Positions 9,732 through 21,988 are shown, counted from the stretch's first letter. The stretch is 64,000 nucleotides of DNA from Lepidurus packardi (GCA_023053545.1 JAKZAN010000005.1:5146001-5210000), one strand, 5' to 3'. Notes: generated by a model from the sequence alone, not told the origin. Numbers and translations are program-made.

Positions 9732-12700
9732 ATGGGAGACAGTGAGGATGAATACGACCGTCGTCGCCGCGACAAATTTCGCGGAGAACGTAACGAATAC
9801 CGCGGAAGCGAAGCCGGGGCTCGAAGAGGAGATGAAGGTAGACCTCGTCGAGAAGAATGGGCGGATCGCCTTCCTGTAGAAAAGTAACTCTTAACTTTGC
9901 TCGCTTACTTCTAAAATTAATTATTTCTTGGTTTGTTCCTCTAGAAGGGAGGGATGGCCAGCCAGATCGCGACCCCAACCCAGACCCGAATATCGAGAAG
10001 CTTATCGTGGTCGAGACAGAGGTTATAGTCCTGCTAGAAGCCATGAACCAGCTGCTAAACGCATGCGTGGTGGCGAGTGGTAATTTGTCAAACTTTATCT
10101 CAGATTTTGTGAAGACAATACTAGCGATGTCACTTATTTTAGGGAAGAACGACGATATCCTTATGAAGGCAGTTATGGGGGTGGGTCTTATGGAAATTGG
10201 CCGGCTGAATCCTATGGCAGTGGAGGCCATGGTTACTATGGTGGTAGTGGCAATGTTGCAGCAGGTGGAAGGTATGAAAAAAACTTGGCTTTTTTTTATC
10301 AAAATTCTAGCGTTTTCCGCAATGCCATCTTTATCACTTCGTTATTAGGGAGGATAGCGGTCCTACTCAGCCACCCATGATGTCATTTAAAGCATTCCTG
10401 GCGGCTCACGATGACTCCATCTCGGATGACGAAGCTGTGAAAAAGTACGCGGAATATAAGTTAGAGTTTCGGCGTCAACAATTGAACGAGTTTTTCACTG
10501 CTCACAAGGACGAGGAATGGTATGTATTTTTCCTTAGTTTGTCTTTCTTTCTGTTAAATTTCAACCCTTTGACAAACACCCAAAAGAATATAACACTTGT
10601 AAACTATATAAATTGAATGAATTAAATGTTGCATAATTTTTTGAATCCTACCACATCAAAGACTTGCAATAATTTGGGAGTTTGTTCTTTGTTTCTATAA
10701 TGTTTGTATAATCCAGAAATTGCCTTCACAGCTGTTCGTCAACAAATTCGCAAGCCCTGAAGAACAATGCAATGCAAGATTTTTTACTTTGTGCCCACCA
10801 AAACAACGTGTCAACAAAATCTGTTGGAAAATTTTTTCCCCAAAGTCGATATATTATGAGAGCTTTTTTGCTCGGTGCTTATTTCCAAATCGCAAAAAGC
10901 TTAGGCTAGATCTATCCCTTAGCGCGCAATGCAAGGGGTAAGTTAGGGTTTAGCTAGGCCAGCGGAAGTGCTCCCTCATGACGTCACTACATGAGGGAGA
11001 GACGCACAGGGTGGGATCAGGTGAGGTATAAACATCAAACAGTAAAAAAATTTTCCGCAAAAAAATAATAAAAAAATCATTCCTAAAATTCTGTAACCTG
11101 GATCCAGTAGGCAATCTTTTAAAAAATTGAGACTATTCAGCAATTCTTGTGTAATTTCAGGTTCAAGCTGAAGTTCCATCCTGAAGAAAGCGCAAAAAGA
11201 AAATCCGAACAGCTCTCAGGCCTCAAAGTAATACATGCTGACAGCTTTTTTAGCTACTTGATAATGTAGCTAATTCACTTATTTTATTTTTATAATTATT
11301 TGTAGCGTCGAATGGATGTTTTTTGCCAATTGCTTTCGGAAGGAAAGTTCGAAGGGTTGTCCTTAGACGCGGAACATGCCGAAAAGCTGGTTAGGTTGCT
11401 AGATACGGTGGTGATTAAGTTAGAGGGCGGGACGGAAGAAGATTTGAAGGTTTTGGACGCGCCCAAAGTAGAAGAGCAGTTTGCATCACCGCCTGTGCTG
11501 GAGAAGCCAGCGAAAACTGAAGAAAGTGTGAAGGAAACCGAAAATACAAAAACGGAAGGGAAAGGGGAGGAAAAAGTTGATACAGAAGACGGAGAAGAGG
11601 TAGAGGAAGGTGGGATTAAATCTCCGCAAGAAGAAGGCGAAAATGATGTCGAGACTGAAGACGGCGAGGACGACTATACCAGGAAAGCGAGGGATTTGCT
11701 CAACAAAGAGACAGAACCTGAAGAAAAATCCCGCAAACGTAAAGCGAGCGATGAGTTTGAATCAGAGGGTGAATCGGACAAAGAAATGCCACCAGGTTTG
11801 CGATTCTATTTTGGTTTATTAATTTATCGTAGTAGTGAGTTTGTGTAGCAATGCATTAACTCAGTAAGCAATTTTTTTAATCTCTTGTTAATATATGTAT
11901 TAATGAATTAGTTAATTAATGTTTTTATCCTTTTACGATACAGGTTTTAACGAGACCGAGAAAGAGAGGAGTCTGACAGAGGATATTTCCCAAGATGCTC
12001 TTGATGTAATTGTTTACAGTGTAGTTAGACGAGAATACTTAATCCTTTTATGTTTGGGCTAGAAGAAAGAAGTATTGGAAAAGGAGGAGAAAAAGGATAA
12101 AGACACAGAAAAAGAAAAGCCAGCCGTACGGGAATTGCATCGTACTTCCTCTATCTTTTTGCGGAATCTGGCGCCTACCATTACAAAGCAGGAAGTGGAA
12201 GCGGTAAGTGTACTTAAACATGTCATAATTAAGGTATGTCATATTTTTAATATTTTATTTTGTTATTTATTTGTTAGATGTGCAAACGTTATCCTGGATT
12301 CCTGCGTGCAGCCATTGCTGATCCTCAACCGGAACGTCGTTGGTTCCGTCGTGGATGGGTTACATTCGAAAGAAGCGTTAATATAAAAGAAATCTGCTGG
12401 AACTTGAACAATATTCGCGTAAGTTTTTTTGGTTTTCTTGGTTACTTCCCGATTTTCCTATACAACTAACTTTCCTTTTGCAGCTACGCGATACGGAATT
12501 GGGGGCAATTGTAAACCGCGATTTGAGTCGGCGAATTCGTACAGTAAATGGAATTACTTGCCATAAAAATGTCGTGAGGAACGATATACGTTTGGCTGCG
12601 CGGATTGTGCAAAATCTCGATAGTAGATGGGGCTTGTGGGATGACACTTCGAAAGAGCAAACAGAAGCTACCAATGGAAAGGACAATTCCGTAAGAAAAT

Positions 12701-14607
12701 CTGTCGATATGAACATGGAAGGAAACTTTATCCATACTTACTGTGTGTTGAATTTCACAGCCATTCGGAGTGTTCAGTCGCAATCCTGTGTTGCGTAACA
12801 TCACAGACTACCTCATTGAGGAAGCCTCCGCAGAGGAAGAAGAACTACTCGGTTCTTCTGGTTTAGAAGAAGGCGAAGAGGGTGAAGGTGGTGCTTTGAT
12901 GCGTGACGACGAATTGGCGCGGGTTTTGGATCGTTTGCTGTTGTATTTACGAGTAGTTCACTCGGTGGATTACTATAATCATTCGGAGTACCCCAATGAG
13001 GACGAAATGCCCAATCGCTGTGGAATTTTGCACGTTCGTGGCATCCCGCCAGCTTCCAAAGTGTCTCTACAAGAAATTTCCGAGTATTGTTCGGTGTTCG
13101 AATCCAAAATCGCCTCTTTTATGCAGTCGATCCCTCGCTTAACGGAGGAAGAAGCTGCCAAACTTGGTTTGAAGGACACGAAGAGGTAAAACACATTTTT
13201 TCTTCCCAATGTTTTTGATTTGTATGCTCATTAAACCTTTTTCTGGCATAGTGAGGTAGAAAAGTTTATTGCGGCCAATACCCAGGAATTGGCGAAAGAT
13301 AAGTGGCTTTGTCCTTTATCAGGAAAGAAGTTCAAAGGCCCGGACTTTATTCGGAAACATATCACGAGCAAGCACGGCGAGAAGCTAGAAGAAGTGAAGC
13401 GCGATGTGGAGTACTTCAACCAATATTTAAAAGATCCCAAGCGACCACAACTTCCAGAACATCCTGGCAATAAAACCGGAGGGGGTGGAGCCGGTCCTGC
13501 TGCTACTCGACCCAGCAATTTATCCGAATATCGACCAGACTACCCACCACAGCCAGCGTAAGTTTTTCTTGTTTTTTTTCTTCAGGTGTCGACCGATATA
13601 ATACCATTTAATGTATCCTGCTATCTGCTATGGAATTGTATGTGCAGCTAAACTGAGCTTAACTGAATCGCTTTATAGGTACAGTGGCGGGTACAACCCG
13701 CGGCCCCATCCTCCGTATGGTGGACCGCCTGCGGGCCATTCATATGGCGGTGGGCGGGAATATGGACGTGCAAGAGGAGGTGGCAAAGGCAGGGGAGCGT
13801 AAGTAACTGTTTTACTTACTTTCTTTCTGATTAGGGCTGAATTTTTAGTTGTAAGTTACGTGTTAAATATTTTTTTTACAATGGGCGTCGATGTCGTCGT
13901 AGCCGAAAGTGATTTCTGTGGATTTGTACAAAGTTTCTGCAACCACTTCTATTTTTCTTCCGTATCTTCAATAGAATTTTCTATACTGCCAGTGAAAAAA
14001 TCAAAATAAATGCTTCATTAAAGAGCAAACTTAAACTTCCTTCTAAAATGTACCAGAGCAACAGTAAATTTTCCTATGTTGAATAATTAGGCAGTATTTT
14101 CGGCAGAAGCTTTGTACTTTTCTCAAAAGATCTCAAGTCCAGAATCGAAGTTGAAGCAAACTACTGGATGTTGTTTGAAGCTAGTTTCTTTTTTGAAGGC
14201 TACATTAGTTAAAATTTAAGCGGTTTAAGGCAGATTTAAGAACTTCGATAACGATTTTATGCTAGTGGAAAAGTCGTTTTCTAAAAAACAGTTATATGTG
14301 GTTGCAGGGCCCAGGCCTCATATGAAGGTCGAGAAATAATCGGCTATGATGACGTCGACACTCCAGCCGATGTTGACCTGTTTTGATCAAATTCCTTCAT
14401 GGTATGACTCCAAATTTCATTTTATTTCTTACATTAATGTTTCGTAAAAAAAATCCATTTGTGTGACGGTTATTCCTTCTCTTTTGAGTTGAAGTGTCCT
14501 TTTCTAGTCGAATCTTAATATTTTAATTTTTGTGTCTTAGTAATCGGGAACGGCCTGTTACACATTATCGAGACTTGGATGCGCCCCGGGACATGGACGA
14601 GTTTTAA
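9732..14607 (+). CDS. Srrt: ARS2/SRRT (Serrate), nuclear RNA effector protein
   Basis: Exons: 9732-9883, 9945-10079, 10143-10271, 10349-10519, 11161-11227, 11306-11795, 11944-12005, 12063-12203, 12278-12418, 12484-12690, 12761-13185, 13252-13557, 13679-13798, then either 14308-14386 or 14541-14607; 874 or 870 aa. ARS2 bridges the cap-binding complex to microRNA processing, 3' end formation and RNA decay in the nucleus. In order: RS/RD-rich N-terminus ([17 protein letters not shown]), [16 protein letters not shown] domain, acidic linker, RRM-like part, zinc finger (LCPLSGKKF with HITSKH), a Gly-rich tail ([12 protein letters not shown]) and the C-terminal tail. The distal last exon ends [14 protein letters not shown], matching the conserved cap-binding-complex contact motif (YRDLDAP in human); the proximal one ends [13 protein letters not shown]. 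Both splice in phase 2 from exon 13. AATAAA at 14609-14614. Confidence 0.95.
10520..11160 (+). other. ARS2 intron 4 with a perfect 10 bp inverted repeat around a CRE-like site
   Basis: This 641 bp intron is ten times the local norm. At 10971-10999 ctccctcatg and catgagggag form inverted arms, with the palindrome TGACGTCA (CREB/ATF consensus) at 10979-10986 reaching into the loop. The region around 10900-11010 is also more GC-rich than the rest. It could be a small insertion or an intronic regulatory site; no transposon ends were recognised. Confidence 0.4.
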
Positions 14608-14754
14608 AAATAAAATAAAATTGGTGGGAGGGACCTGCTCTTCGCTTTATATTCATCCCCCAAACCCAAAAATTTTGGCTTCAACTTTAGACAGATTTGG
14701 ACAATACAGCCATATAAAAAAAAGATTGGATTTAGTTCTCAGAAAATCGTTTTA

Positions 14755-15795
14755 TTACGAGTCACTATCATCGCTTTTCTCATCCATGGCATCGTTGGTT
14801 TCATCTTTCTGGGATTTCAACATATGCCCATCGCCAAAGTCTTCAAATTGTCCATCTTTATTCCACATGGCTTCTACAGTAATGGCAAACTCTGCCATTT
14901 GTTCGCCCAAGAGTTTCTATACAAAAAGCAAATGTAAAACTTCTAGCTGAATTGCTTAATAGAGAAACGAACTAAAATTTGGGCTTGTTCAGGCGTTAAC
15001 GGTGCTCCTTCCTTGCACAAAGTGTGAGCTTTCACCAAATTAATAACTCCTAAATTTAGATTATACATGATTCATAAATATTAAGCTATTTTCTTTTGAA
15101 CAAAACGTTACCTTTCTGGAGGGTCGTGGGCAATCCCAATTGTCGAAGATACGGTTCCATGTTAAAAGGAAACTGTTCCAAAGGCCCTTCCGGCAGAATA
15201 ACTGTTTTGTTGGCAATATTACCTGCCCTGGCAAAGTCAGCTTCTTTGCGCTCTTTAAAGTATCTTTTAAAATGGAAAAAAATGGCATTTTAAAAAGGTT
15301 AACCTTTTTCTGCGTAAAGCTTTTCTTGCTACCTTAAAACATCTTCTTTCGACCTGTTCGTAAACAGCAAGCCACACTGTCCTCGTAATCTCTTTGAGAT
15401 TTCGTGTAAATTGTCTTGATGTTCATCTTCAACTGAACGACCTAAGGCCAAGGCCATGACGCGGTTTTTTCCAAAGAAGAACCTATTAAAAAATAATAAA
15501 ATTCAGTGGGGTTTTGAGGTTTTCTAATAGGACTAAAAGAAATGTAACCTGCTATCTTTCCATTCATTTCGGACTTGCTTTAGTTTGGCATTTCGCATAT
15601 TTTGCACGGAAAAGAGGTAAAGTGAATCAAATTTGTCCACGGAGTCTCGAATTTCTTCAACGAGCTGCTGCTTTAATCCCAAGCCTTTTTTCTTGGTTTG
15701 TGTCAAGGAAACTAAGAATAATAATTCGATTATGGCTTAACTAAACAGTTCAATATTTTAGACATACTTTTTTTAAAGCGCTTGGATCGTGGCAT
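14755..15795 (-). CDS. Mrto4: MRTO4, ribosome assembly factor (mRNA turnover protein 4)
   Basis: Six exons leftwards: 15795-15768, 15711-15549, 15482-15333, 15263-15112, 15049-14973, 14916-14755; 243 aa (human 239). MRTO4 is the paralogue of stalk protein P0 (uL10); it occupies the P0 site on nuclear pre-60S particles until late maturation. Family marks: MPRSKRFKK start, [70 protein letters not shown] and the acidic end DEKSDDSDS. Intron 5 begins with an unusual gttcgtttc donor, as does one SMARCE1 intron in this window. The gene converges on ARS2 (147 bp between stops) and is divergent from SF3B6, with which it shares a 222 bp promoter region. Confidence 0.95.
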
Positions 15796-16017
15796 CTTTG
15801 ATTAAAAATATTTTAACTTAACAAATAATTGACAAACGAATCCCACGTGGTTGTTAGGCGACTCAAGCTCCTCCCTTAAGCTTGCATCCCAGTTTCTAAC
15901 GTCACCTTGCGTTAAGCTTACGAAGCTTAGTTGCCAATAGTTGAACATTGCCGAGGAGACTGAGTTGTGTTTGGCTTACATTCTAGTTATTAGTAGTGAT
16001 ATAGAAAGCCAAAGGAA
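15796..16017. promoter_or_regulatory. Shared promoter region of MRTO4 and SF3B6
   Basis: The 222 bp between the divergent start codons must hold both promoters. It is slightly GC-richer than nearby intergenic DNA and contains the E-box-like cacgtg at about 15845. No TATA box was seen, as is common for housekeeping pairs. Confidence 0.5.
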
Positions 16018-16550
16018 ATGGCGATGGCAATGCAGAAAAAACAGAGCGTAAATAGAAACCTGTCTACAACCAAAGAAGTTATAATGTTTGTCATTTAGGT
16101 AAGACTTCCGCCTGAAGTGAACAGAATCCTCTATGTTCGTAACTTACCCTACAAGATTACCTCTGAGGAAATGTACGATATTTTTGGCAAATATGGAGCC
16201 ATACGGCAAATCAGAGTGTAAGGATCTCCATTATTTACTTATATTGACTGTTAAAGTATTTAATCATTAGAGGTAACACGCCTGAGACGCGAGGAACAGC
16301 TTTTGTAGTCTACGAAGACATCTTTGACGCTAAAAACGCCTGCGATCACTTGTCAGGCTTTAATGTCTGTAACAGATACTTAGTTGTACTCTACTATCAA
16401 GTAATTTATCATAACATTTTTCATCAATATACTTAAAGCTTATGTTTCGTTTTATAGCCCAACAAAGCATTCAAATCGGTGGATGCGGCCAAAAAAGCGG
16501 AAGAGTTGGAGAAAATGAAGGCGAAATTTAACCTGAACACCCCTAAATAA
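16018..16550 (+). CDS. Sf3b6: SF3B6 (p14), branch-site-binding splicing factor
   Basis: Four exons: 16018-16047, 16099-16217, 16271-16400, 16458-16550; 123 aa, nearly identical in layout to the human 125 aa protein. An RRM protein of the U2 snRNP SF3b complex that contacts the pre-mRNA branch adenosine and SF3B1. Diagnostic stretches: [19 protein letters not shown] (RNP2), [32 protein letters not shown] (RNP1) and [20 protein letters not shown]. The start at 16018 gives [10 protein letters not shown]; three ATGs in a row in frame leave some doubt about which is used. It converges on DOLPP1 with 132 bp between stop codons. Confidence 0.96.
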
Positions 16551-16682
16551 GTAATCATATCCATAAACTGTCATGATTCCTGACATCTTCTGATGGTGGA
16601 AAAACGTGTATTACAACTTTTTTATATAAAACGAAGTCCGGGTCATAGCTGCCATCATTCGATAATCGTTTTTTTCTGTTTT

Positions 16683-17652
16683 CTATTGAGATTTCATAGA
16701 AGTTAACTTTCTGCTTCTTGAACGGCATTCTTGTCGGATTGTTATATACTCAAACCAGAGTATGTTGGGTATTAATGTGGTATCGCGGATTAAGCAAAAC
16801 TCGCTAAACCGCCTAGGACATAAGACAATTAAATAAACTTATTAGTTTTCACAATTTAAGGAGATCTTAAAAAGCTTTACCATGATGCGATAACCGGGAA
16901 TAATGGTGTAAGAATGCACTGAGTGAACGCAAACCAAGCTACAGCTAGTGAAGCTCCCAAAATTGCTCCACATAGTACTTGGTTGACAGTATGATATTGC
17001 AGATAAATCCTACAAAGCCATGTTTTTTTATGTATGATTTTTGTGTTAAAGAAATTTAATTCTTGTTAACCTTGATAGAGACACGATGGTAGCTAAAGAA
17101 AGGCAGGCGAGAGTGACTAGGCTTTTCCACAGGAAAACTAAGATCCCATTACTGGGGACATGGTGGATCCTGGTGAAGGTGAAAAGGCAGATGTATGTAG
17201 AGAAAAACCACATAAACTGGGAATGAGCGGAAGGCATTCCGTATTCTGTGTAAAGGACGCTCCTACGCATAGGTCTAGCTTCCCCGATACAATGCTTTAG
17301 CACCCAATTTAAGCCCTCGTCTATTACTATTCCAGCTAGGAAAGAAATCTAACAATTGTAAAAGTCCCGTATTATTTATTAGCTACATAAACGGACCAGT
17401 TTTACTGTATGCAAGTCCCGACGGAAAAGGATTAAAGCAGCAAATCCGCAAAGGATACCCAACGGGAATAGACTGCTTATGGCGAGCACTTTACCAACGA
17501 TATCACCTAAAGAAATATGATAAGCTGATATTTTTACCCTTTTTTTTTACCGAAGAACGCTTACCTGCGGGATACTCGACGTGGGTTAAAGAAAACGACA
17601 TCCATTGTGGATCACTGAAAGAATCGCTGGAAGTTTCAAGAACAGCTGCCAT
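16683..17652 (-). CDS. Dolpp1: Dolichyldiphosphatase 1
   Basis: Five exons leftwards: 17652-17565, 17506-17406, 17348-17071, 17009-16881, 16812-16683; 241 aa (human 238). An ER membrane PAP2-family enzyme that removes a phosphate from dolichyl diphosphate so that dolichol phosphate is recycled for N-glycosylation. Marks: [13 protein letters not shown] near the N-terminus, and the three PAP2 motifs, [22 protein letters not shown] and [12 protein letters not shown] (catalytic His residues in the second and third). Four hydrophobic segments are visible. The tail [15 protein letters not shown] is typical of the family. Convergent with SF3B6; separase follows upstream on the same strand after 448 bp. 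Confidence 0.95.
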
Positions 17653-18100
17653 TATTTTAACTAAAATAACGCTTGGTGATAATATCAGTGCATTCAGGCT
17701 ACATCGACGTAATCAATTTTGCGCATTCGTCGCCATAAGCCCCGCCTTTACGCTGAAGCAGGAATAGAACCTGATTCTAGGTGGCAGTAGCATACGACTA
17801 AACCCAAAACGGCGCGAACGCAGTTGTTTCTTAACTATAAATGCGTTTAACAAAATTACGGCGAAGAATCATAAATGCTTTGTCGGGTGTCTTATGACTT
17901 ATTTTAAGGATTTTTTGCTGTTGAATTGTCCAAAGACATGAGCAGGAAAGAACAAGACCTCGCGTGTATATACAGTACTTCAACTTTTCAATCAATCATA
18001 TCTAACTCTCATTGAACTAAAAATAAGTCTTCCCACATACCAAACTACAACATTTTATACTGTTTATCACAGGCAAAGAATTATGTCAAACAAGTTGAAG

Positions 18101-20273
18101 TCAACTGCTTCCATTATCATTCTGTACGCTAAAAACCGGCAAACCATAGACTACTGGAGCCATAGAATTTAATACACTTCTTGAGACAACACGAGCCTGC
18201 GAAACGGCTACCAGCATATTCGCTTCAGGACTAGTCGGAGGACTCGGCAAATTTTTGTTTAAAACAACCCCTTCTTTCCTCTTAAAGCCCAGCCAAGTCT
18301 CCAAAAACCTAGTTGTGAAATTATCCGTATCCAAATCGGTAACATCCCACAAATTCCCCATAACTGCTGGACTAATAAAAAGAAAAGGTTATCTTTCAAA
18401 CCAAAAACTAAATAAATGACTTGCGAAAAATATTTACCTGCCAGCAATAAAATAGTAAAAAACATGACCAAGCGGATCAGTTCGACGTCCTACAATTTGC
18501 AACGCCCCACTGGAGCATCCCATTAGCAGCGGCATAACGTTCAAATCCTGCTGCGCAATAGCTTCACCACCCAGAAACTGTGCACCGCTCCCATGTCCGC
18601 AATAAACCACAAGTTCATTTTTCTTCAGGAGGCCCAAAAACTGCTCAGCCGTAACCGACCCCACGTATCCATTTGAACCCCACAACGCTGTAAAAAATGG
18701 CTTCATTCGCTCTTCATTCCCTTGTAAGTCTGATCCGGGATTCACAATATAACCACCAGTTTGAATTTTTAAGCTCAGAGAGCAAGACATCGTCAGTTTG
18801 TCTTGGTATCTAGCTAGGAAATGGCATAAGAAATGAAGTGAGGGAACTCGGGAGACTGGCTGCCCTTTAAGACAGTTTAAGCTTTCCCAAGGAAGCAGCT
18901 GCAGCTTCTAAAAAACAACAGACGGTTAACTCTAAGAATTGACTATAAAGACAAAGGACTCACCCTATCCAGAACAAGGACAACTGGATTCCTCTGCGCT
19001 GTGCCTAAATGACCGAATTTCAACTCGTGCATTCTAGACACGACTGTTACAATCCGTGGATCGTCTATAGGGAGATTTATGCAACTCGAAAGGGCTGTTT
19101 GTAGCTCAGATTTGCTGTAATTTTGAGCCGCACTGCAGAGCAAACGTAAGAAAATTTTCTGTTCTTGACTAAGTTTCAGCCGTCCAAGTCGCTTTAAAAC
19201 GAAACTGAGCAGTTCTTCTGCCAGCGAATTATTCGACTCTTCCCGGTACTTGTTCCACAGGAGACACTTACTTTTGCCAAGCCATTTCTCCTCCAAAACT
19301 GTCACTACTTCCTAGTTTTAATACACTGTATTTTCTGTTGTCGTATTTTTCTAAAAAATTACTTTCATGTTGTTGTCGTGATCCTTGCGTAGCTTCCAAT
19401 ACTTGCTCCGATCAATTCGACAGGAACCGGCATGCATAGACTGGTGCTCTTTTATGGTGGTTTCAAACAAAGGGAAAAGACCCAGTTCTCCAGTACCGGA
19501 AGCCGCAATTTCTAGAGAAGTTTCGAATGTTAAAGGTGGTTCCTGGGCTGAGAAACGGGTGATGAGCAAATCTGGGGTTGGTGATACCCGCAAGCGACCG
19601 CCTAGCAGCTCTTGGGTTTGAGGGATGTCATACATTTCCATAATTTGAATCACAACCAGGTCTACAGAAAATACGTCGGTTGGAGAACATAAATAATACT
19701 GAGAGTGGAATTACTATTTGGCAGCTTTTGAAGCATTCCTTTTAGTTTGGCTTGGTCAGGTAGTGAAGGTAGACGGCTCAGAATATTTAGTGACTTTTGT
19801 TTATTCTCCTTGATCTCTTTGCTGTAAGAAACGAAACAACATATATTGAATCTAATTTACCAAAAATTCAAAAAAAATAATGACCTTAAGTCAGCGTGGC
19901 GAACAGCAAATCCATTGACAGTCAATGCTTTAGATCGCATACTTTGTCCTAGAGATTCCATGAGGTAAGCTGAAGCCAGGACGTTATCCCCATCCGCAGA
20001 TTCTTCTTTACGAAGGATATTCGCTTTTACTTTACAAAGTACTGCCGTATGAAAAACCAAAAGATAAGCTACGGCAAAATTAACATTATTACTACGTAGA
20101 AGTAAAAAACGATAGGTAAAAATAATGTACTTTGAAATCGTACAAAGTTAATTTTGTGGTAATTTACGTGAATAAGTAGGAACATGTGGGCAGTGAGCAG
20201 ACAACTCTAACGCCGAATCCAAAAGACGATCAGGTGGGGCTGAAAACAGCTGATTCATAAATTTAAGAGCCAT
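18101..20273 (-). CDS. Sse: Separase, short form
   Basis: Seven exons leftwards: 20273-20168, 20068-19885, 19821-19715, 19661-19363, 19311-18964, 18907-18438, 18371-18101; 594 aa. The caspase-like cysteine protease that cuts cohesin at anaphase. Catalytic motifs are both present: YCGHGSGAQF (His) and LMGCSSGALQ (Cys), after LLPWESLNCLKGQPVSRVPS, all typical of the separase C-terminal domain. The N-terminal part has only about 300 residues, against more than 1,500 in vertebrate separase; this size matches Drosophila SSE (about 630 aa), which works with a separate partner, Three rows. The start MALKFMNQLFSAPPDR is the first ATG of a well-bounded first exon, and the next 80 bp upstream hold no further exon that I can see. 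A securin or Three rows partner is not in the window. Confidence 0.92.
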
Positions 20274-20358
20274 TTTGACCATACACGTTCTCTATGAATT
20301 CAGATTAACGCCAACAAGACATTCTACCGTATTTATTGACACAATTCAAAACTTCTCT

Positions 20359-20985
20359 CAGTGTTGCCAATTTTTTTTAATGCTCGCCAAATTTACATTT
20401 TAAGTCGCCAAAGCCGAAGTAGTTCCACTTAAATACATATCGTGTATGTAAAATTTATAATTTAGAAGATTTACGTTATATACATTTATTCAAGATAGTC
20501 GGAAATACCGTCGTCGTCCCTCCCCCCCCATGGGGTAGTACCTTGATACTACTCCACCCTACCCTCGTGCTCGCACAATTTTAAACAGTAACAGTGTATA
20601 TCACAACCGTATACTTAATAAAGCCCCAGACATTAGGCGCATTTTTCCCCATTGCACAATTCTTTATATACTCTATCCCAAGTGATTTGATCACTGTAAT
20701 AGAATGCAATGCGTCTTAGCCTCGAGCGTTTTAGCTGACCTCAGTGGTGAGATTAACCTCGTAGAACTCGCTTTGACTCTAACTCGGATATTACCTCGAA
20801 TTAGACAAAAGAATTTAAACGAAAGCGGCAAGAAGATGCAGCGAAGCGAATTCTCTTTTCTTTTAAACAAAAAATATTTATTATACGTAAGGGAGGAAAT
20901 AAATCGCCAAGTGCCTTCAAGTGCCCGCGGAACCATGTTCCCAAGTCGCCAAAATTGGCGAGAAATCACCGTTGTTGGCAACACT
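20359..20985. mobile_element. hAT-like non-autonomous element (about 627 bp)
   Basis: The left end reads cagtgttgccaattt and the right end, in reverse complement, agtgttgccaac; both continue with CTCGCCAAAT/CTCGCCAATT and GTCGCCAAA/TGGCGACTT, giving terminal inverted repeats of about 50 bp with gaps. CAGTGTTGCCA is a common hAT-type end. A flanking 8 bp duplication is not clear (acttctct left, ttcctcaa right). Internal open frames on both strands show no transposase. Probably an old deletion derivative. Confidence 0.5.
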
Positions 20986-21191
20986 CTTCCTCAACACGTT
21001 GTCCGGATTTAGTTACAAAACTATGCAGTGTATCCCGGAATAATAATGGCACTTGTGTGTCTAACAATGAATTTGTCTTTTCCCAGGTAGTGGAGTGAAA
21101 GAAAGTGCAAGTTTTAACGATTCTCATCCACATAGCTAATCCTACCTAACCTAAACTATAACCAACGCTAACCTAACTTTATAAGCTAACC

Positions 21192-21507
21192 CAGGGCTGT
21201 CCAACTTCTGACCCACTGAGGGCAACGATACTGCGCAAGCATCAACCGGGGGCCATACCAAGTCCGTTTAACGGGGGGGCATCGTATACTTTTAATAGAA
21301 TAGCATGTAAGCTTTCGACTTATCAAGTTTTCTGCGATGACGTGAAGGTATTTTATTCCTTCGCTACACTGTGGGCACAAGTATAGACTTACTACATGTG
21401 ACGGTGTACATTTCCAAATACTTTTGTCGAAGTGGTCGGGATAAAAGTGGATAAAATGCCTCTCGGGGGCTGAAACCGTCCCGTGGGCAACCAGTTGCAC
21501 AGGCCTG
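21192..21507. mobile_element. hAT MITE, 316 bp
   Basis: Ends are inverted repeats: CAGGGCTGTCCAACTTCTG on the left and, in reverse complement, CAGGCCTGTGCAACTGGTTG on the right. They are flanked by an imperfect 8 bp target-site duplication, agctaacc at 21184-21191 and agctaatt at 21508-21515. GC-rich patches such as ggggggg and ctgagggc, and lack of a transposase frame, fit a non-autonomous hAT element. It lies between separase and SMARCE1. Confidence 0.7.
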
Positions 21508-21515
21508 AGCTAATT

Positions 21516-21605
21516 TAACCTATCCTAATTAATTTCCAATCCAACAACCGATTTTCAACTTAACCTATCCTAATTCATTTCCAATCCAACAACCAATTTT
21601 CAACT
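21516..21605. repeat. Tandem duplication of a 45 bp unit
   Basis: Two copies, 21516-21560 and 21561-21605, differ at only two or three positions (taacctatcctaatt start, ttttcaact end). The first copy overlaps the right flank of the hAT MITE by a base. Probably a replication-slippage duplication. Confidence 0.85.
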
Positions 21606-21988
21606 CGGGTGACACCAATTTTTCATTCTTTTTTCGCAGAACGTTTTGCAACAGTAATACACACCAGTGTCCTTTTTATCCCCGAGTTCTGAAACTGGAG
21701 AACCTGTTGGCTCTTCCTTCCCAAGCTGCTAGCGCCATCTTCCGATTCAGCACGGATTCCGTGCAGCGCTTTGACTTTCAATTCGACTACCAAAGTGATA
21801 AGAATCATATCAAACAGAAAACATTCTTGTCAAAACGCAGACACGTATCATATTAAGCCATAATAAAATTGCCACTAATGAGACTCAAAAGGGATAGTAC
21901 TGTATAACTAGGTCAAAAACGAACTCAGATTTTTTCCGTCAAAAAATTTCTCACTGATTGGTAACATATTTAATCAAAAACACACACT

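Larger units (their letters stand above)
20274..21988. other. Intergenic stretch, repeat-rich
   Basis: Holds the two hAT-like elements and the 45 bp duplication listed separately. A minus-strand open frame 21808-21623 (MILITLVVELKVKALHG) has no recognisable similarity. A block of nine Cs occurs at about 20521-20529. Confidence 0.5.

Noticed and set aside
20691-21012. Overlapping frames on both strands of about 100 codons
   Set aside because: They fall inside the hAT-like element and reflect its inverted ends; no transposase features.
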